Shown here: in pieces, positions 26,601 to 34,222 of the stretch
Layout: each line of letters begins with the position of its first letter
How positions within the stretch are numbered: position 1 is the stretch's first letter
Virus record (IMG/VR): IMGVR_UViG_3300030102_004647
Coordinates: 9,371 to 73,370 of that record
Reading direction: 5' to 3' (one strand)
DNA from: a virus
Length of the DNA: 64,000 nt
Notes under the pieces: model-generated
The model's database searches: none
What the model was told of the DNA's origin: nothing
What the model saw: the letters and a program-made list of their open reading frames with translations, nothing else
Translations under genes and position numbers: made by a program

Positions 26601-27286
26601 TATCTCTCTCCTCGATAAGCTTCAGCAATGTGGCCGGTGGACTTTGGAGATACATCCGCAGTAACTCCCTCGATAGCTGCTAACAAAGTAAGTATCGACT
26701 GATCGAAGCAATGCGCTTTGATCTCTGGGCATGGACCGACTGGCAAAAGTGCGTCTGGATTACAGCACCATTCTAACCACTTAGTAACAAAATCTATGGA
26801 TTGATCTCCGGCTCTCCATAAGTGATACCCCGCTAACAACATGGTAAGTCTATAAAAAGACTCATGCTCTACTCCCATCGCCTTAAACGTACACGGATAC
26901 GTGCAATTCCAAGCTTGATCTCCCCATTCGTGAAATAAAAATATGTCTCTATCTTTACCTTCGCGAGCGTCAAACCTCTCGAAAATTCTTGTGGGAGACT
27001 TATCGAATCGATGGTCTGCATCAACATAGAAAACTACGTCACCCTCAGACGCAACATTTTCTAGAACGTGCTTAACTAGATACGGCTTCCATATCCACAA
27101 CCCTGCACCATTCTGGTATTCAAGAATGTCGGAGTTCGCGGCCCGAAACTCGCTGCTCAGAATGGTCTCGTCAAACGTCAAGATGTGGTCGAATCCTCCG
27201 ACCTCTTGAGCAGTTTCTACTTGAATCTGCTGCCGCTGAATATACTTCTCGGCACCCGATGCGTAGTTGATTAAATAGGTTGACAT
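26600..27286 (-). CDS. Glycosyltransferase-like protein (GT-A fold)
   Basis: 228 residues. The layout NYASGAEKYIQRQQIQ...LEYQNGAGLWIWKPYLVKHVLENVASEGDVVFYVDADHRFD, with the DAD motif near residue 94, belongs to a small GT-A-like family found in polysaccharide clusters (G-Y-W-I-W-K-P motif). A late conserved stretch (HCFDQSILTLLAA) also fits. Overlaps the preceding GT gene by 16 bp. Confidence 0.72.
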   Translation of the reverse strand: MSTYLINYASGAEKYIQRQQIQVETAQEVGGFDHILTFDETILSSEFRAANSDILEYQNGAGLWIWKPYLVKHVLENVASEGDVVFYVDADHRFDKSPTRIFERFDAREGKDRDIFLFHEWGDQAWNCTYPCTFKAMGVEHESFYRLTMLLAGYHLWRAGDQSIDFVTKWLEWCCNPDALLPVGPCPEIKAHCFDQSILTLLAAIEGVTADVSPKSTGHIAEAYRGER

Positions 27287-27912
27287 CTGCCTTTTACCCT
27301 CTCAAACCATTCGTGTTTGTCAAACTGGACCCCGCCCGCACAATGTGCAATCACCGTGTGATCGGGAGAAGGGGCAGGTCGAAGTGTTTCATAACCTATG
27401 TAGTTGTATTTGTCGGGTAGGAGTGCAACTGGAACATCTAAGTTATGCACCGCCTGATTAAAATAAGATTGCTCATACACAAAACTAGACAAATAAGGTG
27501 CCTCGGACACCAGTCGTTTAGCTTCTTTGAATACCTTTTCATGATGTGTACGATTAAGAATCATCACCCCGGTGTTAAAATATCGCCCTGGTTTAATTTC
27601 GGGGCAGTTGACTAAGTGTTCCGCAAAATACACCTCTGATAAAATATCAGACACTGCAATGATCGAAGGAAGGTTCTTATAAACTGACACGTCCCACTTC
27701 CGAAACATCACAATGTCCGCATCAAAAAAGAAGACATTCTCTGCGTCCGTGTGATCCCAAATATCCAACTTCAAAAAAGGTGCGGATGCCGGAACCACTG
27801 TGTTGTTCTTAATGCATATCGAATCGAGTCCTGTATATTTTTTAACATTGTCCATTGCTCTCCGTGCGAATTCTTCATACTTACTTCCTGCGCCAACTGT
27901 TACTCCTATCAT
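27271..27912 (-). CDS. GT8-like glycosyltransferase
   Basis: 213 residues. The DXD motif lies in NVFFFDADIVMFRKW near residue 65, followed by YFNTGVMILNRTHH and YEQSYFNQAVHN, the order of conserved blocks in family 8 and related GT-A enzymes that use nucleotide sugars. Small for the family, probably a minimal catalytic domain. Lies between virion genes. Confidence 0.75.
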   Translation of the reverse strand: MIGVTVGAGSKYEEFARRAMDNVKKYTGLDSICIKNNTVVPASAPFLKLDIWDHTDAENVFFFDADIVMFRKWDVSVYKNLPSIIAVSDILSEVYFAEHLVNCPEIKPGRYFNTGVMILNRTHHEKVFKEAKRLVSEAPYLSSFVYEQSYFNQAVHNLDVPVALLPDKYNYIGYETLRPAPSPDHTVIAHCAGGVQFDKHEWFERVKGRCQPI

Positions 27913-28995
27913 TTAGTCTCCCATTAAAGCACTTCCGTCAGATAACCGCTGTGACGCTTTGTTTACATGTGTTGAATCACCCTGCGGAAGATATTCAAAC
28001 GCTCCGCAATCAAATGCGGCTTTTCGTTTTCTACCAAGTATGTCGGTGTCAAATCCAAACGCCAGCTGACCAGACACAAAATTCCCTGTGTCAATGGCTG
28101 CGGAACCTACCTTCAACGTAAGGTCGTTCGTCCCTGAATTAGTGAACAAACTGCTGGCAGTTTTACTGTCTTGTGCGCCGCTTGTAGATGCCCCTGGACC
28201 CGCTGAGCTTGCAGTCGCATCACTTGCAATGTTGTTGTGATGGCCTTCACTAGTTACAGTGTGTGCTGCCCTAGACGATGCAGAGCTTATTTCGTTATAG
28301 TCGCTACCGCCAGACCCCACCACAATGTTATTGTTTATGTGCAAGTTGATAGTAGGGGTCGATGCAGTACCTGTGAAGCTCCATGCAATACCATTCCCCG
28401 AACTATCTTTGACAGTGTTGTGATATATTTCCCACTTCCTCAAGGTTACGCTTCCAGCAGTAGTCCCGCATACCGCACCAATACCTTCTCCGCAGTTGAC
28501 AATGATATTGTTGAAAACTTTACACGCTATGTTTTGAGCCAAATTGAAGTTTGTATACAGACCCATTCCGCTAAGAGCCTGGGTGCCTGCCGAGGGACCA
28601 ACTATCAAACACTTGCTAAATGAAGATGCAACTAACCCGGCCCCTACGATTCCAAAAGTTTGCGCCCCCGCACTACAAGCTAGACCCTCGACCTCGACAT
28701 AGTGGATTCCCGCGCTAATTACGATCCCCGCCTGGAACGAGCCAGTTGCAGTGATATATGCACCCGTATTCGGAGTGACGCCGTCATGCATATTGCCTTG
28801 AGCGACTGAAATTCTTAGCGGCTCGGAAGCACTAGTGGTGAACGAAGGGGCTGAAGTAATTGCAAGCATGCCTAAATCAGATCCCGAATAGCAGACAGCT
28901 TGTGCAACATCGGTGCCGCCGCTTTTGGCTGACCACCATGCTGCTAGAGTTGAATAATCTTTTCCTGGTCCGACAGTACTTACAGTGATAGCCAT
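27913..28995 (-). CDS. Right-handed beta-helix virion protein
   Basis: 360 residues. Repeated short strands with Asn/Gly/Ser turns and ladders (KVFNNIIVNCGEGIG..., YHNTVKDSSGNGIAWSFTG..., LHINNNIVVGSGG) form a pectate-lyase-like beta-helix. The C-terminal TDILGRKRKAAFDCGAFEY matches the motif that closes many bacterial and phage beta-helix repeats. Likely a surface fibre or decoration with glycan binding or cleavage activity; no catalytic residues are clear. Confidence 0.7.
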   Translation of the reverse strand: MAITVSTVGPGKDYSTLAAWWSAKSGGTDVAQAVCYSGSDLGMLAITSAPSFTTSASEPLRISVAQGNMHDGVTPNTGAYITATGSFQAGIVISAGIHYVEVEGLACSAGAQTFGIVGAGLVASSFSKCLIVGPSAGTQALSGMGLYTNFNLAQNIACKVFNNIIVNCGEGIGAVCGTTAGSVTLRKWEIYHNTVKDSSGNGIAWSFTGTASTPTINLHINNNIVVGSGGSDYNEISSASSRAAHTVTSEGHHNNIASDATASSAGPGASTSGAQDSKTASSLFTNSGTNDLTLKVGSAAIDTGNFVSGQLAFGFDTDILGRKRKAAFDCGAFEYLPQGDSTHVNKASQRLSDGSALMGD

Positions 28996-29376
28996 TTATC
29001 GATCCTTGAGAGTGCATTCACTTTCAGTGAGTTTGTTGACGGGAGTTGTTCGGTCTCTAACTAAAATCTGTCGGTTGTCATCCAACAATGAAATATCAAC
29101 GTGCTTGGTAGAAACCGCTCGTACAATTGGTGCAGCGTTTCCTTCTTCTATCTCATAATCTGCGTATGGATAGCTCAGGACAGGGTAAGCGTCCCCGTTT
29201 GCCTGCTTCGTCAACAGTAGACTTTCCATTTCTGGATCTTCTACTTCACACACCGCATGCACACGTTTGTCTTCGGTGCCCCACGGATGATTGGGTAAGG
29301 CAACAACAATGACATCGCCGTCACGGTATAAACCTTCGGATTCGTTTAAAGTACAGAATCGTAGTGCCTCAATCAT
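28996..29376 (-). CDS. Small unknown protein in the virion block
   Basis: 126 residues, acidic, with strand-rich segments (GDVIVVALPNHPWG, VHAVCEVEDPEMESLLL). It abuts the beta-helix gene. No family recognised. Confidence 0.6.
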   Translation of the reverse strand: MIEALRFCTLNESEGLYRDGDVIVVALPNHPWGTEDKRVHAVCEVEDPEMESLLLTKQANGDAYPVLSYPYADYEIEEGNAAPIVRAVSTKHVDISLLDDNRQILVRDRTTPVNKLTESECTLKDR

Positions 29377-29664
29377 TTAACCCTCCGACCAAGTAATGCC
29401 AACAACTCCGTAAATTACATCGGCGTCACCCGAATCGCCTTTGACAAATACTTCTTTGATTCCCATGTGATTTAACCGGAACACATACTCGGTTCCTGGC
29501 TGCACGGTAAAGAACTCAGCAGAGTCGTGAAGTCCTGGGATATTCACCAGAGCATTGTACGATGAGCTTGACTTGCAGATAACTATGAAAGAAGTGCAAC
29601 CGTTTGCATCCTCATAGACATTCTTGCCCGTAGAGTTGATTGTTTCGTTGCCAGCGGTCGCCAT
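29377..29664 (-). CDS. Small beta-rich protein, possible decoration or spike
   Basis: 95 residues, Gly/Ser/Asn-rich strands (SSSYNALVNIPGLHDSAEFFTVQPGTEYVFRL) like a compact beta-sandwich. It follows capsid-related genes in the same operon, so a head decoration role is plausible by position only. Confidence 0.6.
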   Translation of the reverse strand: MATAGNETINSTGKNVYEDANGCTSFIVICKSSSSYNALVNIPGLHDSAEFFTVQPGTEYVFRLNHMGIKEVFVKGDSGDADVIYGVVGITWSEG

Positions 29665-29665
29665 G

Positions 29666-29929
29666 TTATTTGTCTCCGTCTGATTTTTTTAGTTGATTGA
29701 CAATCCATTTCACATCGTTCGAGATCTTTATCAGGAGATTCTCGTTATCGTTCACATCCGTCTCTACCTCTTTGACTGTTGTATTCAAGTCTTGGAGGTC
29801 GTCTTCGTGTTTATCGAGTCGATGTTGACTTATCCCATACGTTGCACTGATCGACGCCAGAACAATTAGCACTGTAAAAATAAACGCACATAGCTCGGGG
29901 GTAAAAAATTTCCATTCTTTAGAAGCCAT
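29666..29929 (-). CDS. Membrane-anchored coiled-coil protein
   Basis: 87 residues. One transmembrane segment (LCAFIFTVLIVLASISATYGI, about 13-33) is followed by a heptad-patterned coiled coil (DLQDLNTTVKEVETDVNDNENLL) and a C-terminal helix. Small membrane proteins of this build often act with holins or as lysis regulators, but the gene lies among virion genes, not in the lysis cassette. Function unknown. Confidence 0.6.
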   Translation of the reverse strand: MASKEWKFFTPELCAFIFTVLIVLASISATYGISQHRLDKHEDDLQDLNTTVKEVETDVNDNENLLIKISNDVKWIVNQLKKSDGDK

Positions 29930-29932
29930 GTC

Positions 29933-31114
29933 TCAATCCTTGTTCAAAACTTCCCGTATGGCCCTGCGAACATTCTCAGGGTGAACAATTGCTACCTGCA
30001 CGGTAACACCTGATCGGGCGGTGATCTTCGCCACCCAATCCTCGTCGTCTACCTGTATACCTACGTCAAAGGCCCGTCCATTGCTCGGCAACTCTTCGAC
30101 AATCTCTACGTCATAGTGTTGAGCTAGAAAACTAGCCAATTCGTCTGTGGCTAGCGTCTGTCCGACTATGCCTATGGTCAAACGAGTCGCTGGCTTTATA
30201 TCTCTTTCCATAACTTCTTTCTCGATTATATCCAGTCCACACGCAGAAAGAACATCATTCGTTGTCAGGAGATTGGAACTATGCTGTGCAACTGTGTCGT
30301 GCGAATCCAGAGAACGAGTGGGAGACACACCTAACTTGTCAAAGCAATCCACACCCTTGAGATCTGGATACCTTCCGATGACATCTTTTTCATGCGTAGC
30401 AAAAAATAAGATGCAGCCTGGGATGTTCAAAATACCTGCAATATGTGCGAACCCTGAATCATTACCAATTAAAAAAGAACCGTGTTCGGCAAGGTGCTTG
30501 ACCTGCCAGACAAAGTCTTCATTCTCATCGCTTAACTTAGTGATGCCCGTGTCATTGAATCCGAACTCGTCTTTTGTTCCCAACCAAAAAACATGCAGTT
30601 TGCGATCCCTAATCTCGTAGGCTAGTTCTTTCCAGCTGCTATCTTTCCATCGACGATTCGGATTACTCGCACCAGGATGAAGATAGATTGCTGACCGACC
30701 TTCATATCTTGGAATAGGGTTTCGATATATGTTTGCAAAATTACCAAGTCCAATAGGAAAACCGAACCACTTCTCAACAAGAGAGTAGTAAGATCCCTCC
30801 CGTATGTGGGCTTGGGTTGCAACCACTCCTTCAAAATCTAGAAGGACATCGAAGTTTTTTCTGTACAGGTCTGCATCCCTGCACGCAATGACATGATCCA
30901 CCCCTTCAAGCTCTTTGACCAACGAGATTTGATGTGGCTTGACAGCAATAGTGACTTCGCAATTTACAGATTTCAAAGTCTTCAGTCCGGCTGAAACAAT
31001 GATAACATCGCCCAGTCCGGTATCACACAACAAGCATATCTTCATCCCTTCCCAGTTACTCGGAAGTGAGTACATAGGCTCTTGTCGATCATTGATGTTT
31101 TCAAATCCATCCAT
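29933..31114 (-). CDS. GT9-type (heptosyltransferase-like) glycosyltransferase
   Basis: 393 residues from the ATG at 31114. Conserved blocks of family 9 appear in order: N-terminal MKICLLCDTGLGDVIIV, donor-site LHPGASNPNRRWKD and FLIGNDSGFAHIAG. The last 90 residues form an extra domain (IGIVGQTLATDELASFLAQHY...). Alternative starts at 31075 and 31045 begin nearer the conserved region; none has a strong ribosome binding site. The gene follows directly on the capsid terminator at 31118-31153, so its expression should be lower than the capsid's. Confidence 0.8.
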   Translation of the reverse strand: MDGFENINDRQEPMYSLPSNWEGMKICLLCDTGLGDVIIVSAGLKTLKSVNCEVTIAVKPHQISLVKELEGVDHVIACRDADLYRKNFDVLLDFEGVVATQAHIREGSYYSLVEKWFGFPIGLGNFANIYRNPIPRYEGRSAIYLHPGASNPNRRWKDSSWKELAYEIRDRKLHVFWLGTKDEFGFNDTGITKLSDENEDFVWQVKHLAEHGSFLIGNDSGFAHIAGILNIPGCILFFATHEKDVIGRYPDLKGVDCFDKLGVSPTRSLDSHDTVAQHSSNLLTTNDVLSACGLDIIEKEVMERDIKPATRLTIGIVGQTLATDELASFLAQHYDVEIVEELPSNGRAFDVGIQVDDEDWVAKITARSGVTVQVAIVHPENVRRAIREVLNKD

Positions 31115-31117
31115 AAT

Positions 31118-31153
31118 AAAAAAGGACCGGACGGGCAAAACGCCCGCCCGATC
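31118..31153 (-). terminator. Rho-independent terminator after the major capsid gene
   Basis: On the minus strand GATCGGGCGGGC pairs with GCCCGTCCGGTC (12 bp with two G-U pairs) around a short loop and is followed by CTTTTTT. A strong stem with a T-run, 32 bp past the capsid stop. Limits read-through into the glycosyltransferase and fibre genes. Confidence 0.9.
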
Positions 31154-31185
31154 CATATCTTTAGCGGACTGGGTACACGTAAAAA

Positions 31186-32181
31186 CTAACCAGTGTAATC
31201 GTTTCCGCTCATTGAAACGTCATTGGCAATCACGACGAGATCGCTATTCTCGACCTCGAAGTCCACTCGGAAGTGGATCGTGATTTCCCACACGTCTTGT
31301 CGGGGCTGACGGTCGAACTCAATCGTGATGTCACGCTGGACAAAGTAGATCAAGTTGTTCAGTGGGGTACACCAGATCTGGGATCGGTCGCCCGAACCAC
31401 CAGCACCGTCTTCCGGCATCAGCGGAACTTCCAACAGCGGAATTCCCCAAGGTCCGGGGGCCAACCCGCTGCTGAGTGCAGCATCACCACCGGCAGTCTC
31501 GCGGTCACTCCAATCAAGCTTCCACTTATCCGCAGGACCGGACGGAACAATCCAGACGTAGTCTGGCTTGGCGGCACGGTAACGGGAAGGAATCGCACGC
31601 TTCATCTGGTAGTACAGGATCTTGGAAGGAGCCTTGTCGCCAGCATCAATCTGCTGTGCGGCAGGTACACGATCCTTGAGGATCTGTGCCCATCCATCGT
31701 TCACACCAAGAAGATTATTCTCGGCAGTCTGTCCGTCACCGACTGCTTTGCTGTCGTCACCTTCGATGGCGGCAAGCTCGGTGTCGATGGCGATACGCTT
31801 CGAGAACATGCTCAGGAGCGTGTCACGAATTCCGGCCCGCTCAAGGTTGTCTTCCATGAAGTCAGTCTTGAGATCGAAAGCACTGCGATACTTCTCGCAG
31901 TCGTAAGTTACGACCGACTCGGTCGGAACGCGAGTCGAGGCTTTACTAGTCGTGTGGGCACCTTCGGTGACAATCGTTCCAAGATCCAACTTGTTGATTT
32001 CACCTTTGTTGCGGTTGACTCGCACCGTGCGAGTACGTTGGAGAAGCACCGACTCGTTTACAACGAGATCGATGAAACGATTCGCCTGCTCTCGGTTCAA
32101 TACCGAATTCGGCAGGCTGGAGGAATCGATGGCACTCTTGCTCATCAACTCCTTCAACGGCAGCTTGATATTCGCTTCCAT
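31186..32181 (-). CDS. Major capsid protein
   Basis: 331 residues. The N-terminal arm (SAIDSSSLPNSVLNREQANRFIDLVVNESVLLQ) and the later blocks (TVRVNRNKGEINKLDLG..., FEVENSDLVVIANDVSMSG) match the HK97-type capsid build seen in many marine phages. It directly follows the prohead protease gene, has an AAGGA site 8 nt before the ATG, and is followed by a strong terminator. Should be among the most abundant products. The N-terminal peptide recurs in the protein at 38421-39035. Confidence 0.9.
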   Translation of the reverse strand: MEANIKLPLKELMSKSAIDSSSLPNSVLNREQANRFIDLVVNESVLLQRTRTVRVNRNKGEINKLDLGTIVTEGAHTTSKASTRVPTESVVTYDCEKYRSAFDLKTDFMEDNLERAGIRDTLLSMFSKRIAIDTELAAIEGDDSKAVGDGQTAENNLLGVNDGWAQILKDRVPAAQQIDAGDKAPSKILYYQMKRAIPSRYRAAKPDYVWIVPSGPADKWKLDWSDRETAGGDAALSSGLAPGPWGIPLLEVPLMPEDGAGGSGDRSQIWCTPLNNLIYFVQRDITIEFDRQPRQDVWEITIHFRVDFEVENSDLVVIANDVSMSGNDYTG

Positions 32182-32216
32182 GAAAAAAATCCTTATTCAA
32201 ACGGAAATTGAAAAAA

Positions 32217-32879
32217 TTACTCGACGTTGCCAAGGAACGGGAAAGTCGAATCGAACACGGAGTTCAGATCACCTTCTGCACCTTTTTCGACATCAATCTT
32301 CTCGTCGCGGTTTACTCCTTCGGGCATGGCTTTGCCAATACCTTCGGCGGTTTTCGCAACTTCTACTACCTGCTCCTGGGTCTGCTTGAGGTTCGAGGCA
32401 AGTGCGTTCAGTACGCCCATCACCTGATCAAAGTCTCCAGCGGACTTGGCAACTTCAGCTTCTTCGTTTTCCGTTTCCGTTTCTTCGGCGTTTTTCTTCT
32501 TCGCCTTTTTCATCTTGTCACCATAACCGGCACCCTGACGAGCTTCCTCTTTCTCTTCGTCCTCGTCTTTGGCACCTGCGGCACCACCGCCGCCACCGCC
32601 GCCACCGTATGCTCCGGTGTTCTTCTTGTAGGCAGCTTTTTCGGCCAACTCAGTGATTCCGTTCGTAAACGATTGAGTCATCGTCTCAAACATGGGGCCA
32701 AGTGCAGCAGCAACACCAGCGGCTGTCTTTTCGGCAACCGTACCGGCAAACGCTTCCATCTGCTCAAGGCTTTGATTCTCCACCTCTTGATCCTCAACGA
32801 TCTCTTCGGTGGCTGTTGCAGTGGTCTCGTCCTGAGACTCTACAACTTCATCGTCAACTTTCTTCGCATCGTCAGACAT
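32217..32879 (-). CDS. Internal in-frame scaffold protein, 220 residues
   Basis: Starts at MSDDAKKVDDE, 315 codons into the protease gene. AGAGGAGACTGAA stands immediately before the ATG, a better ribosome binding site than at most genes here. The product would be the acidic coiled-coil, poly-Gly and scaffold-like part alone, as in phages that make protease and scaffold from nested frames (lambda C/Nu3). Both products from one gene is an inference. Confidence 0.6.
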   Translation of the reverse strand: MSDDAKKVDDEVVESQDETTATATEEIVEDQEVENQSLEQMEAFAGTVAEKTAAGVAAALGPMFETMTQSFTNGITELAEKAAYKKNTGAYGGGGGGGGAAGAKDEDEEKEEARQGAGYGDKMKKAKKKNAEETETENEEAEVAKSAGDFDQVMGVLNALASNLKQTQEQVVEVAKTAEGIGKAMPEGVNRDEKIDVEKGAEGDLNSVFDSTFPFLGNVE

Positions 32880-33824
32880 TTCAGTCTCCTCTGAAGTGTG
32901 GTCTAAGGTAGCGAGCTTTTCAGCTTCTTCACTACCAAGTGATTGAGTAACCCAAGTGAATGATCCATCCTCGGACTCCGGCTTCAGCGGGCCTGCAATA
33001 ATATGGACACCGTCTGCCATTTTTACTGTGACAAGTTGGTTGGCATCGAAGTCACTCTGCTTCCGTTGAAATCCATAGAAAGAATCATTTTCGTCTTTCA
33101 CAGCATCGCACTGCAAATTGTGAGTCTTGAAGTATGCTTCCGCTAACTCTTTTGACTCATACTTACTTTTCTCCAACCGCACAGCGTACACGCTAAGTGG
33201 CAGTCTGCGATCTACTCCATCTGCTGATTTTACGACGACAGCTTGGGCCGATGTCTGATCCGGTATGTGGGTCAGACTTACTTCGTAGAGATCAATGTCT
33301 CTCAAAACTCGTTCGGTTGTTCCTCTGTCGTTCACTCGATAATCCACAGAGACAAGTCCTCGCCATGAGAAGGTCGAGAGTTCTCCCGACTTCACCATCT
33401 TGGCAACGTCATCTACTGTGACATCAGCAACCACAAACAACCCTCGATCTCCAGGCCGCAGTCGAGGGATTTGTGCTTTGGGAAAAGTGTTGACTTGCTC
33501 TTTAGTCGTTAAGTCAATCACTCCCCACTCTTTGTCATCTCCAATGTCAGCGATCTTCACCGCATGCATCTCTGTCGGTCGTCCGACTGCGATCCCATTA
33601 CCGTTGTGGTCAAGCCAGAATTTGTGATTGACCAACAAAGTTGGTGCAACCATAAACTTCTCGATGTCAAACTCATCGGGTGGGACTACGTCACCGCTTC
33701 GATCCGATTCGGAGTTTTCTACAGAAGCAAAACCCTTCACAACCGTAGTGGTATCGTCGCTGTCTTGCGGGGCAAGAGCGACTGGAGCAGTAAGATGTAA
33801 CAGTTCCCGTCCTGGGCGAGGCAT
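32217..33824 (-). CDS. HK97-type prohead protease fused to a scaffold-like domain
   Basis: 535 residues. The first 200 form an S78 protease: His in LLVNHKFWLDHNG and Ser in LSTFSWRGLVSVDY, then VSLTHIPDQTSAQAVVV. Residues 315-490 are acidic, low-complexity and coiled, with a poly-Gly stretch near residue 410, typical of scaffolds. An internal ATG with a strong GAGGAG site at 32879 would make a separate scaffold. It has its own promoter (33858-33886). Processing of capsid and self-release is inferred from the family. Confidence 0.88.
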   Translation of the reverse strand: MPRPGRELLHLTAPVALAPQDSDDTTTVVKGFASVENSESDRSGDVVPPDEFDIEKFMVAPTLLVNHKFWLDHNGNGIAVGRPTEMHAVKIADIGDDKEWGVIDLTTKEQVNTFPKAQIPRLRPGDRGLFVVADVTVDDVAKMVKSGELSTFSWRGLVSVDYRVNDRGTTERVLRDIDLYEVSLTHIPDQTSAQAVVVKSADGVDRRLPLSVYAVRLEKSKYESKELAEAYFKTHNLQCDAVKDENDSFYGFQRKQSDFDANQLVTVKMADGVHIIAGPLKPESEDGSFTWVTQSLGSEEAEKLATLDHTSEETEMSDDAKKVDDEVVESQDETTATATEEIVEDQEVENQSLEQMEAFAGTVAEKTAAGVAAALGPMFETMTQSFTNGITELAEKAAYKKNTGAYGGGGGGGGAAGAKDEDEEKEEARQGAGYGDKMKKAKKKNAEETETENEEAEVAKSAGDFDQVMGVLNALASNLKQTQEQVVEVAKTAEGIGKAMPEGVNRDEKIDVEKGAEGDLNSVFDSTFPFLGNVE

Positions 33825-33857
33825 GTAAGTATCTCCTGATATGGAAATTTTGAGCTA

Positions 33858-33886
33858 ATTCTAAGGCGTTTCTTGATTTGCGTCAA
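33858..33886 (-). promoter_or_regulatory. Sigma70-type promoter before the prohead protease and capsid genes
   Basis: TTGACG (33886-33881), 17-bp spacer, TAGAAT (33863-33858) on the minus strand, 34 bp before the start of the protease gene. No CCGATA element. A palindrome copy lies 47 bp further upstream at 33933-33948. Confidence 0.7.
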
Positions 33887-33932
33887 TTGGATCCTAAATG
33901 TCTCCGTAAACGGGTCAGGTGTATCTGTTTAG

Positions 33933-33948
33933 ATGCACACGTCTGCAC
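33933..33948. promoter_or_regulatory. Copy of the dispersed 16-bp palindrome
   Basis: ATGCACACGTCTGCAC, 5 bp past the stop at 33953 and upstream of the protease promoter. Two mismatches to perfect dyad symmetry. Confidence 0.45.
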
Positions 33949-33952
33949 CCGC

Positions 33953-34222
33953 TTAGTTCTTTTGTCCTGGTATTGCAGAGGGTTCTGTGTCTTCAATCAC
34001 GTCAAATTCAAACTGTTTGGCATGCTCATCTAAAAAACTCAAGGCTCTCTGATTGAGAGTGTAAAAGTTCAGTTCGCTGATATTTCGTCCTTTCAAATAT
34101 CCCTTGGCTGCTATCCATGCGTTCCAAGTGTCAACTAACGGTTGATAGGCTTCGGACTCGGTAGAGATCTTACCTTCGTCAATGACGTACACGTTATCTG
34201 TTTTATCTTTTAATTTTATCAT
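33953..34222 (-). CDS. Small unknown protein in the head gene block
   Basis: 89 residues, probably alpha/beta (NVYVIDEGKISTESEAYQPLVDTWNAWIAAKGYL), with an acidic end. It overlaps the MuF gene by 4 bp. Proteins of this size between MuF and the protease are common, but I do not recognise it. Confidence 0.65.
   Translation of the reverse strand: MIKLKDKTDNVYVIDEGKISTESEAYQPLVDTWNAWIAAKGYLKGRNISELNFYTLNQRALSFLDEHAKQFEFDVIEDTEPSAIPGQKN

Noticed and set aside
32208-32894. 228-codon plus-strand frame opposite the scaffold part of the protease gene
   Set aside because: A mirror of low-complexity Glu/Lys/Ala-rich coding sequence (it reads as Phe/Leu-rich). No plus-strand promoter or ribosome binding site. 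The same holds for long plus-strand frames opposite the tape measure (18059-18772, 19338-19934, 20934-21452).
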